Below, piece by piece: positions 17,204-26,278 of a DNA stretch of 64,000 nucleotides. Source of the DNA: an uncultured Parabacteroides sp. (GTDB taxonomy: Bacteria; Bacteroidota; Bacteroidia; Bacteroidales; Tannerellaceae). The notes below the pieces were generated by a model, which was given only the letters and a program-made list of their open reading frames with translations, was not told the origin of the DNA and made no database searches. The position numbers and the translations under genes were made by a program. The stretch covers positions 19,041 to 83,040 of the forward strand of contig CALCST010000039.1 in assembly GCA_937894065.1 (NCBI GenBank). The letters are read 5' to 3'. Numbering within the stretch: the stretch's first letter is position 1; every line of letters begins with the position of its first letter.

Positions 17204-18223
17204 ATGATAGAAAAAGCAGCTGTTGAAACTCATGGTCTGGCAATAGGATATAGCCGTAAAGGACAGCCTCCTAAGATCGTAAATGAAGGTATGGATTTAT
17301 ATCTTAACAAAGGAGAGCTTACATGTCTTTTGGGTTTGAATGGAGCCGGAAAATCTACCTTGCTACGTACAATTTGTGGATTTCAGCCTTCTCTTGCCGG
17401 GAATGTTGAGATTATGGGGAGAGATTTGGCTTCCTATAAACCATTGGAGTTGGCTTTGACTTTGGGTGTAGTTCTTACCGAGAAAACGAATGCCGGAGGA
17501 ATAACTGTTTATGAGCTGGTATCACTGGGAAGACATCCACATACAGGCTTTTTTGCCAGATTAAAGGCGGAGGACAAAAGAATAATTGAAGAATCAATGT
17601 CTGCTGTGGGGATATTGAATAAAGCCGGTAGTTATGTGTCGGAACTCAGTGACGGGGAACGGCAAAAAGCAATGATAGCAAAAACTCTGGCACAGCAGTG
17701 TCCTGTAATTATACTGGATGAGCCTACCGCTTTTTTGGATATAACTAGCCGTATCGAAATGATGATACTTTTGCGTCGTCTGGCTGTTGAGCAGGGAAAG
17801 GCTATATTACTTTCCACACATGATTTGGAGCAAGCCATACAGCTGGCAGATAAGTTGTGGCTAATGAGGAGTAAACCTCAGAATATATTGTGCGGTTGTC
17901 CGGAGGATTTAATATTGAACGGGGAATTTCAGGATTTCTTTGCCAGAGATAATATAGCTTTTGATATTTCTACAGGAAAAATGGATATAAACGTGAAGAG
18001 GAAACCTGTCTTTCTTCAGGGTGAATCCAATACTGTATTTTGGGTAAGAAATGCATTGGAAAGAAATGGATATTCTCCTGTTGAAGAGCAATCCGTTTCT
18101 CAGTTGTCTGTATATTGTTATTCTCCGAACAATATTGTTCTGAGAGACAAAGAAGGCAAGGAGAAAATTGCTGGTAGTGTCGGGGAATTGATTAGAAATT
18201 TGAATAAAAATCTAAACAGTTGA
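17204..18223 (+). CDS. ABC transporter ATPase (FecE/BtuD type) with C-terminal extension
   Basis: In this 339-residue protein, Walker A is GLNGAGKST (residues 44-52), the signature is LSDGE (148-152), Walker B is VIILDEP (168-174) and the H-loop is His206. Ordinary FecE/BtuD ATPases end near residue 250-260; this one continues for about 85 residues, including VFWVRNALERNGYSP, as an extra C-terminal domain with no motif I recognise. It is the energy-coupling partner of the permease just upstream and is followed 7 bp later by a MATE exporter. The extension may be regulatory (inference). Confidence 0.9.
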   Translation: MIEKAAVETHGLAIGYSRKGQPPKIVNEGMDLYLNKGELTCLLGLNGAGKSTLLRTICGFQPSLAGNVEIMGRDLASYKPLELALTLGVVLTEKTNAGGITVYELVSLGRHPHTGFFARLKAEDKRIIEESMSAVGILNKAGSYVSELSDGERQKAMIAKTLAQQCPVIILDEPTAFLDITSRIEMMILLRRLAVEQGKAILLSTHDLEQAIQLADKLWLMRSKPQNILCGCPEDLILNGEFQDFFARDNIAFDISTGKMDINVKRKPVFLQGESNTVFWVRNALERNGYSPVEEQSVSQLSVYCYSPNNIVLRDKEGKEKIAGSVGELIRNLNKNLNS

Positions 18224-18230
18224 AATAGGT

Positions 18231-19592
18231 ATGTCTAATGAAATTACTTGGCGGTTGGAAAATGATAAAATCAGTCGTCTTTTGGTTTATTATGCAATCC
18301 CGGCTGTAATCGGGACAATGGTAAATGCTTTATACAACATTGTGGACCGTATTTTTATAGGGCAGGGTGTAGGTCCTCTGGCAATATCTGGTCTGACACT
18401 TACGTTCCCGATAATGCTGTTTCTGCAGGCATTCGGTATGTTGGTTGGAGCCGGTGCTGCAACAAGAGTATCTATATGTTTAGGAAGAAAAGATATTAAT
18501 CAGGCAGAAAATGTATTAGGAAATTCATTGGTACTTACTTTTATATTGAGTGCAATAACGATAATTCCAAGTATGTTGTTTCTGGAACCTTTGCTTATGG
18601 CTTTTGGAGGAAGTGAGCAGACAATACCTTATGCAGCAGATTATCTTTATATAGCGATACCTGCGAATTTGTTTGCATCTTTGAGTTTCAGTTTCAATGC
18701 TGTGATGCGTGCTTCCGGTTATCCTAAAAAAGCAATGTACACTATGTTGCTTGGTGCGGCATTGAATGTAATATTGGATCCGATATTTATTTTCGTGATG
18801 GATATGGGAATTAGAGGTGCAGCTATTGCAACACTACTTTCCATGATGGCATGTACAGTATTTGTGATGAGCCATTTTATCAGTGAAAAAAGTCTGGTTC
18901 GTTTCAGAAAAGAACATTTCAGTCTGGATAAGAAAATTCTGCTTAGTATAATATCAATTGGAATATCTCCTTTCTCAATGCAACTTGCAGGAAGTTTTGT
19001 GAATGTAGTTATGAACCATGCGCTGAAAACTCATGGAGGAGATTTGGCGATAGGTGCAAGTGGAATTATAACAAGTTTCGCAATGCTATTGGTTATGCTT
19101 GTAATCGGTATTGCGCAAGGAATGCAGCCTATAGTTGGTTTTAATTATGGCGCAGAGCGTCACGACAGAGTTCAGGAAACTTTATATAAAGTTATTTTTG
19201 TGTCAACAATCATAACTGGAATAGGTTTCATAGCAAGTTACTTTTTCCCTGGAATCATTGTCAATGGATTTACTGCTGATGAAGAATTATCTGTTATTTC
19301 GGAAAATGGATTGCGTCTGAATCTTCTAGCATTTTTGGTTGTAGGCTCTCAGTTGGCAATAAGCCAATTCTTCCAGAGTATCGGTATTGCATGGAAAGCA
19401 ATGTTCCTGAGTCTTAGTCGTCAGTGTCTTTTCCTGATACCTGCTATTTGGGTTTTGCCAAACTTTTATGGACTTGACGGAGTTTGGCTGGCTGGTCCGT
19501 TTTCAGATGTTTTGGCTTCCCTGATGGCGTGGATTTTCCTTTGGTGGCATGTTAGAACACTTAAAAAGAAAATGGCATTTGCAATAAAATGA
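18231..19592 (+). CDS. MATE family multidrug/organic-cation exporter
   Basis: The 453-residue product has about 12 hydrophobic helices in two halves. The N-terminal half has the MATE-like ALYNIVDRIFIGQGVG and GAGAATRVSICLG; the second half has GIAQGMQPIVGFNYGA. It should export cationic drugs or metabolites in exchange for Na+ or H+ across the inner membrane. The substrate cannot be read from sequence. It closes the fbp-permease-ATPase run with a 7-bp gap after the ATPase, so co-transcription is likely. Confidence 0.92.
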   Translation: MSNEITWRLENDKISRLLVYYAIPAVIGTMVNALYNIVDRIFIGQGVGPLAISGLTLTFPIMLFLQAFGMLVGAGAATRVSICLGRKDINQAENVLGNSLVLTFILSAITIIPSMLFLEPLLMAFGGSEQTIPYAADYLYIAIPANLFASLSFSFNAVMRASGYPKKAMYTMLLGAALNVILDPIFIFVMDMGIRGAAIATLLSMMACTVFVMSHFISEKSLVRFRKEHFSLDKKILLSIISIGISPFSMQLAGSFVNVVMNHALKTHGGDLAIGASGIITSFAMLLVMLVIGIAQGMQPIVGFNYGAERHDRVQETLYKVIFVSTIITGIGFIASYFFPGIIVNGFTADEELSVISENGLRLNLLAFLVVGSQLAISQFFQSIGIAWKAMFLSLSRQCLFLIPAIWVLPNFYGLDGVWLAGPFSDVLASLMAWIFLWWHVRTLKKKMAFAIK

Positions 19593-19595
19593 TTT

Positions 19596-19660
19596 AAGTT
19601 TCGCAAGTAGCTCAACTTAAAAGTTAACAAGGCTTCAGATACAAGTTGACAAGGTCAGAA
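19596..19660. repeat. Composite repeat: AAGTTTCGCAAG end plus 29-bp motif
   Basis: AAGTTTCGCAAG at about 19597-19608 is followed by CTCAACTTAAAAGTTAAC and a full copy of the 29-bp motif at 19622-19650 (AGTTAACAAGG, then CAGATAC, then AAGTTGAC). The AAGTTTCGCAAG end recurs at 31561 and, inverted, at 34501 and 37182. Confidence 0.55.
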
Positions 19661-19689
19661 CACCTGTAATGTTGAGTGGATAATCTCTT

Positions 19690-19992
19690 CTATACATCAT
19701 TTCTTTGTAGGTTCTTTCCCATTTTTTTATCGTATGCTTGACCTCTTGGTATAAGATATAGGAATTTTACACAGTCATCCACAATCTGTACGTGGTAACT
19801 GAAAAATGCACGAAAATTCCCAATTCTTATACGATAGATAAATTCGTAGTCAACCAGCTTTTTGCAGTCAGTAAGTTCATCAATGCTTCCTGCATTGATA
19901 ACTTCCTGCACTGTCTGGCGGACTGAATCAAGCATTTTGCCGGAAAGCTTTCGGACAGCCTTTTCGAATTCCTTTGAAAATTCAACTCTCAT
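19690..19992 (-). CDS. RelE/ParE-superfamily toxin
   Basis: The 100-residue basic protein starts MRVEFSKEFEKAVRKLSGK and continues with DYEFIYRIRIGNFRAFFSYH and FLYLIPRGQAYDKK. Residues such as YRIRIGNFRAFF match the central strands of the RelE/ParE fold, and a length near 100 is normal. It would be an mRNA interferase or gyrase inhibitor; sequence alone does not decide. Its ATG overlaps the antitoxin stop by 4 bp, the usual translational coupling of a type II toxin-antitoxin operon. Confidence 0.82.
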   Translation of the reverse strand: MRVEFSKEFEKAVRKLSGKMLDSVRQTVQEVINAGSIDELTDCKKLVDYEFIYRIRIGNFRAFFSYHVQIVDDCVKFLYLIPRGQAYDKKMGKNLQRNDV

Positions 19993-20246
19993 TTTTCAAT
20001 AACTCCAAGCCAGTCCATAAAATCTTTACGTTCTTCTTTTGTAAGCATAACTTTTCCGTCTGGATATTTTTCTGACATGTAACGATATGCTTCACTTTCA
20101 TCATATTCCTCCGCTGTTTTATCTAGCAGATTCTCTATTAGCTTTTTTAGATTTGTTCCTTGGCGCGCAGCCATAACAGAAAGAACCTTGAATGTGTTTT
20201 CTTTCAGATCAATAATTTTTTTCTTATGAGTTATAGTTGTTTCCAT
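19989..20246 (-). CDS. Antitoxin of the RelE/ParE-type pair
   Basis: The product has about 85 residues from METTITHKKKIIDLKE at 20246; the frame is open 16 codons further upstream, but those residues would lie in the promoter and AT-rich operator region. The N-terminal half looks like a ribbon-helix-helix or related DNA-binding domain (KENTFKVLSVMAARQGTNLKKLIENLL). The acidic C-terminal half (AEEYDESEAYRYMSEKYPDG) would wrap the toxin. It should neutralise the toxin encoded by the overlapping next gene and repress its own promoter. Confidence 0.8.
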   Translation of the reverse strand: METTITHKKKIIDLKENTFKVLSVMAARQGTNLKKLIENLLDKTAEEYDESEAYRYMSEKYPDGKVMLTKEERKDFMDWLGVIEK

Positions 20247-20260
20247 AATTTCTTTTTTTG

Positions 20261-20290
20261 CAAATATATATAATATATATGATATATATT
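20261..20290 (-). promoter_or_regulatory. AT-palindromic promoter/operator of the toxin-antitoxin operon
   Basis: On the minus strand, the complement of CAAATATA (20261-20268) reads TATATTTG, a -7 element 15 bp upstream of the antitoxin ATG. It overlaps an alternating stretch ATATATAATATATATGATATATAT with several dyads. Autoregulation by the antitoxin at this site is inferred. Confidence 0.45.
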
Positions 20291-20375
20291 CCATGTTTGA
20301 AAAACTTAACTTGTCAGATTCTTAATTGATAAGAAAACGAGTTGATAAGTATTTTCAGCTTATCCTTTTTATTTG

Positions 20376-20383
20376 TACTTTTG
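20376..20383 (+). promoter_or_regulatory. -7 element for the GroES-like gene
   Basis: TACTTTTG fits TAnnTTTG, with TTTC at 20353-20356 at the right distance for -33. The leader is about 25 nt. Confidence 0.5.
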
Positions 20384-20413
20384 TTGATAAACAACTAAAA
20401 TCAGATAGCAATT

Positions 20414-20800
20414 ATGCAATTATCAATAGACCAGAAAGACATCAATAAATTCCTTATGATAGGGGATAAGGTTTTGATAAAACCTAAGAACCCTCAGAGT
20501 CAGACGAAGACAGGATTATATTTGCCACCTTCTGTGCAAGAAAAAGAAAAAATACAATCCGGCTATGTAATAAAAACCGGTCCAGGTTACGCTCTTCCTG
20601 CACAAGAACAGGATTTGGAAGTCTGGGAGAAGAAAAATAAGGATGAGGTGCGTTACCTTCCTTTACAGGCAAAGGAAGGTGATTTGGCAATATATTTGCA
20701 AAGCGCATCGTATGAAATTACATTCAATGATGAGAAATATTTGATTGTGCCTCATTCCGCGATATTGATGTTGATTAGAGAAGATGATCTTTTTGAATAA
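20414..20800 (+). CDS. GroES-like co-chaperone family protein
   Basis: The 128-residue product has the pattern of the Cpn10 fold: an early strand GDKVLIKPKNPQSQTKTGLYLPPS, a GYVIKTGPGYALP segment in place of the Cpn10 'KGxVVAVGxG' strand, and EGDLAIYLQSASYEITFNDEKYLIVPHSAIL near the end, matching 'GDxVLFxxYxGTEVKxDGxEYLILxExDILAI'. It is longer than housekeeping GroES (about 95) and has no adjacent groEL, so it is probably a divergent paralogue and not the main co-chaperone. Whether it binds a chaperonin is unknown. Confidence 0.75.
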   Translation: MQLSIDQKDINKFLMIGDKVLIKPKNPQSQTKTGLYLPPSVQEKEKIQSGYVIKTGPGYALPAQEQDLEVWEKKNKDEVRYLPLQAKEGDLAIYLQSASYEITFNDEKYLIVPHSAILMLIREDDLFE

Positions 20801-20838
20801 TCTTGTTTCAACAATTTAGGGAAGTTAACTTTTTTCTG

Positions 20839-20846
20839 TACTTTTG
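20839..20846 (+). promoter_or_regulatory. -7 element for the nfnAB-like operon
   Basis: TACTTTTG fits TAnnTTTG, with TTTAG at 20815-20819 near the -33 position. The leader to the ATG at 20886 is about 35 nt. Confidence 0.5.
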
Positions 20847-20885
20847 TCGCATAAATTAGAAATATAATATCAATAGCGATTATAA

Positions 20886-21683
20886 ATGAATAAAATTGTA
20901 AGTAAAGAGCATTTTTCAGCCAATGTGGTGAAATTGGAGGTTGAGGCTCCTCTTATTGCCCGCTCCAGAAAGGCTGGACACTTCGTCATCGTGAAAGTTG
21001 GCGAAAAGGGAGAACGTATTCCATTGACTATTGCTGGTTCTGATACCAAGAAAGGCACAATTACTTTGGTTATTCAGGCTGTCGGTGCTTCATCCCGTAA
21101 GATTTGTGAACTAAATGAAGGTGATTATATCACTGATTTGGTTGGACCACTTGGACAGGCAACTCATATTGAAAAGGTCGGTACTGTGGTTTGTGCCGGA
21201 GGTGGTGTTGGTGTTGCTCCTTTGTTGCCAATAGTTGAGGCCTTCCATAAAGCAGGAAACAAAGTTATTGTAGTGCTTGCCGCAAGAACAAAGGACTTGA
21301 TTATCCTTGAAGAGCAGATGCGTGCAAATTCTGACGAAGTGATAATAATGACAGACGATGGTTCGTATGGAAACAAGGGTTTGGTTACTAATGGTGTTGA
21401 ATCAGTGATCAACCGTGAAAAGGTGGACCTGTGTGTCACTATCGGACCTGCAATAATGATGAAGTTTGTCTCTGAACTTACAAGAAAATATAATATTCCG
21501 ACTGTTGCTTCTTTGAATACAATCATGGTTGACGGAACAGGTATGTGCGGTGCTTGCCGTATTACTGTTGATGGAAAGACTAAGTTCGTTTGTGTTGACG
21601 GACCGGAATTTGATGCGCATAAGGTCGATTTTGATGAAATGATTTTGCGCCTTGGTGCATATAAAGATGTTGAAAAGAAGTAA
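20886..21683 (+). CDS. nfnA: NfnA-like ferredoxin-NADP+ reductase subunit (FAD and [2Fe-2S])
   Basis: The 265-residue product has the PyrK/NfnA layout: an FAD-binding barrel (RIPLTIAGSD near residue 45), an NAD(P)-binding half (VVCAGGGVGVAPLLPI, residues 101-116) and a C-terminal iron-sulfur site (Cys221, Cys224, Cys236 in MCGAC and FVCVDG). Asp216 precedes the Cys cluster; NfnA enzymes are known to ligate the [2Fe-2S] cluster with one Asp and three Cys, and that pattern fits. It is followed 13 bp later by the NfnB-like subunit. Together they would couple NADH, NADPH and ferredoxin pools, an assignment by family and pairing. Confidence 0.88.
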   Translation: MNKIVSKEHFSANVVKLEVEAPLIARSRKAGHFVIVKVGEKGERIPLTIAGSDTKKGTITLVIQAVGASSRKICELNEGDYITDLVGPLGQATHIEKVGTVVCAGGGVGVAPLLPIVEAFHKAGNKVIVVLAARTKDLIILEEQMRANSDEVIIMTDDGSYGNKGLVTNGVESVINREKVDLCVTIGPAIMMKFVSELTRKYNIPTVASLNTIMVDGTGMCGACRITVDGKTKFVCVDGPEFDAHKVDFDEMILRLGAYKDVEKK

Positions 21684-21696
21684 GGAGGAATAAACA

Positions 21697-23166
21697 ATGA
21701 CACAGGAAGAATTAATTGCAGCTCGCCGTTCTGAACCTTGGAGAGAAGAACTGCGCAAGAGTAAAAAGAATAAAGAACGTGCCGATATTCCGCGTGTTCA
21801 CATGAATGAACTTGATGCAGAATATCGCAGTCACACACGTTTGGAAGAAGTAAACCTTGGATTGACTCCGGAACAGGCTTTACTAGAAGCTCAGCGTTGT
21901 CTGGACTGTCCGAAACCTACATGTATGCAGGGTTGTCCGGTTGGTATCAACATCCCTACATTTATCAAGAATATCGAAAGAGGCGAATTCCTTGAAGCAG
22001 CCAAAACTTTGAAGGAAACAAGTGCTTTGCCTGCTGTTTGCGGTCGTGTATGTCCTCAGGAAAAACAATGCGAAAGCCAGTGTATCCATTTGAAGATGGG
22101 CAAGGAAGCTGTTGCTATCGGTTATCTTGAAAGATTTGCTGCCGATTATGAACGTGAAAGCGGACAAATTTCAATTCCTGAAATTTCTGATAAAAACGGT
22201 ATCAAGGTTGCTGTTGTTGGTTCTGGCCCTGCCGGTTTGTCTTTTGCCGGTGATATGGCTAAGAAAGGTTATTCTGTAACTGTATTTGAGGCTTTGCACG
22301 AAATCGGTGGTGTGTTGAAATATGGTATTCCGGAATTCCGTTTGCCAAACAGAATAGTAGATGTTGAAATTGAAGGTTTGCGTAAAATGGGAGTGGAGTT
22401 TGTTACAAACTGTATTGTCGGCAAAACTATCTCATATGACGATTTGCATGAGGATGGATATAAAGGAATATTTGTTGCCAGCGGTGCCGGCCTTCCTAAC
22501 TTTATGAATATTCCGGGTGAGAACTTGGTTGGTGTGATGTCATCAAATGAATATCTTACTCGAGTAAACCTTATGGATGCGGCAAATCCGGAAACAGATA
22601 CTCCTGTTATGCAAGGAAAGAAGGTCGCCGTAATTGGTGGTGGAAACACTGCAATGGACTCAGTTCGTACGGCTCGCCGTTTGGGCGCTGAACGTGCTAT
22701 GATTATTTATCGCCGAAGCGAGGAAGAAATGCCTGCACGTCTTGAAGAAGTTAAACACGCAAAAGAAGAAGGTGTTGAATTCCTTACACTTCATAATCCT
22801 ATCGAATATATCGGAGATGAAAGAGGACGCGTAAAACAGATGCGCTTGCAGAAGATGGAGTTGGGTGAACCTGATGCTTCCGGCCGTCGCCGTCCTGTTC
22901 CAATTGAAGGTGCAGTTGAGTTGGTTGATGTGGATGAGGTAATCGTCAGCGTCGGTGTTTCTCCAAACCCACTTATTCCAAGAGCATTTACCGGTCTTGA
23001 AGTAAGCAAGAAAGGAACAATCGTTGTTAATGAGGCAACAAACCAGGCATCTTTGTCTGATGTATTTGCCGGTGGTGATATTGTTCGCGGCGGTGCGACT
23101 GTTATCCTTGCTATGGGCGACGGACGTAAGGCGGCGGCTGCGATGGATGAGTATTTGAAGAAATAA
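21697..23166 (+). CDS. nfnB: NfnB / glutamate synthase small-subunit-like flavoprotein
   Basis: The 489-residue protein has an N-terminal Cys-rich ferredoxin-like part (CLDCPKPTCMQGCPVG, then CGRVCPQEKQCESQC), enough for two [4Fe-4S] clusters, followed by two Rossmann folds: VAVVGSGPAGLSFAGDMAKK (FAD) and VAVIGGGNTAMDSVRTARRLGA (NADPH). It lacks a GltB partner here and follows an NfnA-like gene, which favours the NADH-dependent ferredoxin:NADP+ transhydrogenase over glutamate synthase, though many databases call it GltD. A strong ribosome binding site (AAGGAGG, 21682-21688) overlaps the nfnA stop codon. A terminator follows. Confidence 0.9.
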   Translation: MTQEELIAARRSEPWREELRKSKKNKERADIPRVHMNELDAEYRSHTRLEEVNLGLTPEQALLEAQRCLDCPKPTCMQGCPVGINIPTFIKNIERGEFLEAAKTLKETSALPAVCGRVCPQEKQCESQCIHLKMGKEAVAIGYLERFAADYERESGQISIPEISDKNGIKVAVVGSGPAGLSFAGDMAKKGYSVTVFEALHEIGGVLKYGIPEFRLPNRIVDVEIEGLRKMGVEFVTNCIVGKTISYDDLHEDGYKGIFVASGAGLPNFMNIPGENLVGVMSSNEYLTRVNLMDAANPETDTPVMQGKKVAVIGGGNTAMDSVRTARRLGAERAMIIYRRSEEEMPARLEEVKHAKEEGVEFLTLHNPIEYIGDERGRVKQMRLQKMELGEPDASGRRRPVPIEGAVELVDVDEVIVSVGVSPNPLIPRAFTGLEVSKKGTIVVNEATNQASLSDVFAGGDIVRGGATVILAMGDGRKAAAAMDEYLKK

Positions 23167-23196
23167 GACATCCAAGATATATAGTTTATAAAACTG

Positions 23197-23238
23197 AAAG
23201 AGTGAGCAACATTATATCATAAGTTGCCCACTCTTTTT
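23197..23238 (+). terminator. Intrinsic terminator after nfnB
   Basis: AAAGAGTG and GCAAC are mirrored by GTTGC and CACTCTTT around an 11-base loop, followed by TTTTG. The A run on the left side could let it serve the convergent GH31 gene too. Confidence 0.85.
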
Positions 23239-23285
23239 TGTTTGCCTCTTGTTTGTTTTTATATTAGTAATAAACCATATCGAAC

Positions 23286-26087
23286 TTATTCTTGTGGCAA
23301 ATGTATTTTCTGTTCTTTTCCATTATAAATACATGTACTTTCAAGAACTTTACCCGGTGAGATAAATTTTATATTGAACTTACGAGATTTAACCATAGTT
23401 TCATATTCTCCTTTTCGTTCACCTATGAGTAGAGTCTTTTCTTTTTCATTCCATTCAAATGGAATTTCAGTGAATGAACCGTTTTCATAATCGAAATTAT
23501 CACCATGGTCATTATATAAAGAAAATTCACCGTTTGCACCAGTGTATACATTAACAGTTAATTCCTCATCATCTGTTTCTGCCATATATTGTTTTACACG
23601 GCTTAAAGGAAGAATAGAACCAGCTTTTACATATACTGGGATATTATCCAAAGAAGTCTTTGCTGTTATAGTCTGTCCACCTTCAGCATACTTGTTGTTC
23701 CAGAAGGAGTACCATCCTGTGTTTTGAGGTAAAATAATATCTCGTGATTTAACAGATGGCTGGAGTACCGGACATACCATCAATGACGGTCCAAACATGT
23801 ACTGATCATATACAGAATGAATGTTCTTATCTTCATTGAAATCGAAAATAAGAGGACGCATAATTGTGTAGTCATCATTATAACACATACCTCCCAGAGT
23901 GTAGATATATGGAGACAAACGATAACGCAATTCAGTAAATTCTTTTTGTATCTTGTAACTTTCTTCCCCCATTGTCCACATTTCCCTGCGAGGTCCGTTT
24001 CCGTGGGCACGCATAATTGGGCAGAATGTAGCCCACTGGAACCAGCGAGTATACAGTTCTCTGTAACCTGGGTCGCTGCTAAGTAAAGGCCAGTCGGTAC
24101 TATTGATAAAGAATCCTCCTATATCAGTTGTCCAGTAAGGAAGACCAGATGATGCAAAATTCAGACCGCATTTGACCTGTTTGCGGAATACATCCCAAGT
24201 GGCTGTTATATCACCTGTCCACATAACAGTGGAATATGCCTGCTGTCCGGCAAATGCAGAACGAGCGAGGATAACAACTCTGTTATCCGGATCACTTTCA
24301 CGTTGTCCTTCATATATGCCTTTAGTCTGCATCAGAGAGAATGCATTAAGATATCTTGCTCCGGTTCCTAAATTATTCTGCATGACTTCTTTGTATAAGA
24401 AAGGATCGGCAGGAGTGGATATTTCTGGTTCTGAGGCATCAAGCCACCATGCATCTACACCTTTATTGTAAAGACTGTCACGCATTTGTTTCCAATAGAT
24501 TTCTCGCCCTTCCTTTGAGAAAGGATTATAGTACCATGTACCTTTGTCAGTCCAGAAACTGCAGTTATTGTATCTGAAAAGCTGATTGTTGTCCAACAGT
24601 TCTTTCCAGTTGTCACTGCCACGCTGGAACATACCCCATACTGAAATAATATAGTTTATGTTCTTCTCATGGGCTTTAGCAATCATACCTTCCGGATCTG
24701 GATAACGTGTTTCATCAAATCTATGTGAACCCCAAGGATAATTACCCCAATATCCCAAGTCCTGTACAATAACATCGATAGGAATCTGTCTGTTTCTGAA
24801 CTCATCAATCATCTCAAGATATTCTTTCTGGGTATTTATACCTATATGCGAATGCCAGAAACCATATGCCCATCTTGGAAGTATTGTAGCTTTTCCTGTA
24901 AGATGACGGTAGCCGCTGATAACATTATCCATATTCGGACCATAAACAAAATAGTAGTCAACCATGTCGCCAACCTCAGACCACATAGTAATACCTTCGT
25001 CATATGATTCTTTTGCAGGAGGACTCCATCTAAGCTGTACTGCGCCGTTGGAAGGTTCGTGAAGTTTGTCATCAACATCTTTCTGCCATTCATAACGGAT
25101 ATTGTATTTTTTATTTGCTTCAAGATATATTTTCCCTTTTAGATAAAGTTCTGCAGTATTGTGACCGTCAACAATGAGAGAATCATTTACCCACAGTTTA
25201 ATTTTATGTGTGGTGAATGTGTTGAATGTATATTCACCTTCATGTAAAGATTTTACCTGTCCTTCCCAGCGTACGGTAAATTTACCCGGATTTATTCTTG
25301 AATCCAATGGTTTTGAAACCCAGTCGGGATCTGTTGTAAATGAGTTATCAACCTGAGGACCGAATGTCTTGAAGTCGAAATTAACAACAGAATCTCTTCT
25401 AACCTTACACAATTCGTCAAAATTGATGCCATTATAGTATGAACCAGTCAATGCCCCTTGTTTTCCTTCTTTGTCATAAAGTAATTCGCAAGGAATAAAA
25501 TCCTGAGTTACAGGAAAACCGAATTTGGTGTGAGAATAATTGTCCCACAAAATACCATAGCCACGATTTGATAAGAAAAACGGTACTACTATTTCCCAAT
25601 TCTCCTGCCACAAATCTATATCAGCACCTTTCAAGTTATAAAGGTCATTCTGATGATGCCCCAAACCAAGAATTACTTCTTTATCTTTGCTTTCCCATTG
25701 CTGTCTGACATTCCATGTGTCTTCACCGCAAACTTTATCAGGAATAATAGATGTTCCATTTTCACGTTCGGACAGAATAATATTTCCGTCAGTATCTTTG
25801 AAAACAATTTTTCCTGTTGATTTATTTACCTCTATATTCAAACGTGATGTAGATAAAATATAGTCAGTGTCTGTTTCAGAGGTAGAATACTGTACATTCT
25901 TTTGAGTACCAGTTACTGCCAGACTATTTCTTGTAGAAAATGTATCAACAGGTGAAACCATGACACGCACTATATCGTCGTCTATGACTTGAAGTTTTAC
26001 ATAATCTTTCGAGGTTTTGAATACGTTGTCTGTTTTACTGCAACCTACAGCTAGTATGGCCGTCAGTAATATCAACAAATTTCTCAT
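23286..26087 (-). CDS. GH31 alpha-glycosidase lipoprotein with PA14 domain (alpha-xylosidase-like)
   Basis: The product has about 933 residues from the ATG at 26087 (MRNLLILLTAILAVGCSK, lipobox AVGC); the frame is open 18 codons upstream but that would bury the signal peptide. A GH31 N-terminal beta-sandwich is interrupted by a PA14-like insert (roughly residues 260-380, including VRWEGQVKSLHEGEYTF and KIKLWVNDSLIVDGHN). The TIM barrel carries the GH31 nucleophile in WWLDASEPE (Asp550) and the acid/base in WTGDI (Asp626). PA14-containing surface GH31 enzymes of Bacteroides include xyloglucan alpha-xylosidases, so alpha-xylosidase is the best guess; alpha-glucosidase is possible. No SusC/SusD pair is nearby. 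Confidence 0.9.
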   Translation of the reverse strand: MRNLLILLTAILAVGCSKTDNVFKTSKDYVKLQVIDDDIVRVMVSPVDTFSTRNSLAVTGTQKNVQYSTSETDTDYILSTSRLNIEVNKSTGKIVFKDTDGNIILSERENGTSIIPDKVCGEDTWNVRQQWESKDKEVILGLGHHQNDLYNLKGADIDLWQENWEIVVPFFLSNRGYGILWDNYSHTKFGFPVTQDFIPCELLYDKEGKQGALTGSYYNGINFDELCKVRRDSVVNFDFKTFGPQVDNSFTTDPDWVSKPLDSRINPGKFTVRWEGQVKSLHEGEYTFNTFTTHKIKLWVNDSLIVDGHNTAELYLKGKIYLEANKKYNIRYEWQKDVDDKLHEPSNGAVQLRWSPPAKESYDEGITMWSEVGDMVDYYFVYGPNMDNVISGYRHLTGKATILPRWAYGFWHSHIGINTQKEYLEMIDEFRNRQIPIDVIVQDLGYWGNYPWGSHRFDETRYPDPEGMIAKAHEKNINYIISVWGMFQRGSDNWKELLDNNQLFRYNNCSFWTDKGTWYYNPFSKEGREIYWKQMRDSLYNKGVDAWWLDASEPEISTPADPFLYKEVMQNNLGTGARYLNAFSLMQTKGIYEGQRESDPDNRVVILARSAFAGQQAYSTVMWTGDITATWDVFRKQVKCGLNFASSGLPYWTTDIGGFFINSTDWPLLSSDPGYRELYTRWFQWATFCPIMRAHGNGPRREMWTMGEESYKIQKEFTELRYRLSPYIYTLGGMCYNDDYTIMRPLIFDFNEDKNIHSVYDQYMFGPSLMVCPVLQPSVKSRDIILPQNTGWYSFWNNKYAEGGQTITAKTSLDNIPVYVKAGSILPLSRVKQYMAETDDEELTVNVYTGANGEFSLYNDHGDNFDYENGSFTEIPFEWNEKEKTLLIGERKGEYETMVKSRKFNIKFISPGKVLESTCIYNGKEQKIHLPQE

Positions 26088-26278
26088 AATGCTTATACTT
26101 TCATTATTTATCTGCGTCCCAAACAGATATACCTTCCCCAAAGTATAATTAAGTTGTATGACTTGAGGATTATAAAGAAGAAAAAGAAATCACAGGAGTT
26201 AAAAGCCAATATTATTATAATATTAAATATATCAGCCTTTAACTCCCGGATGTTGAACTTGTGAAATTTGAGTTATTA

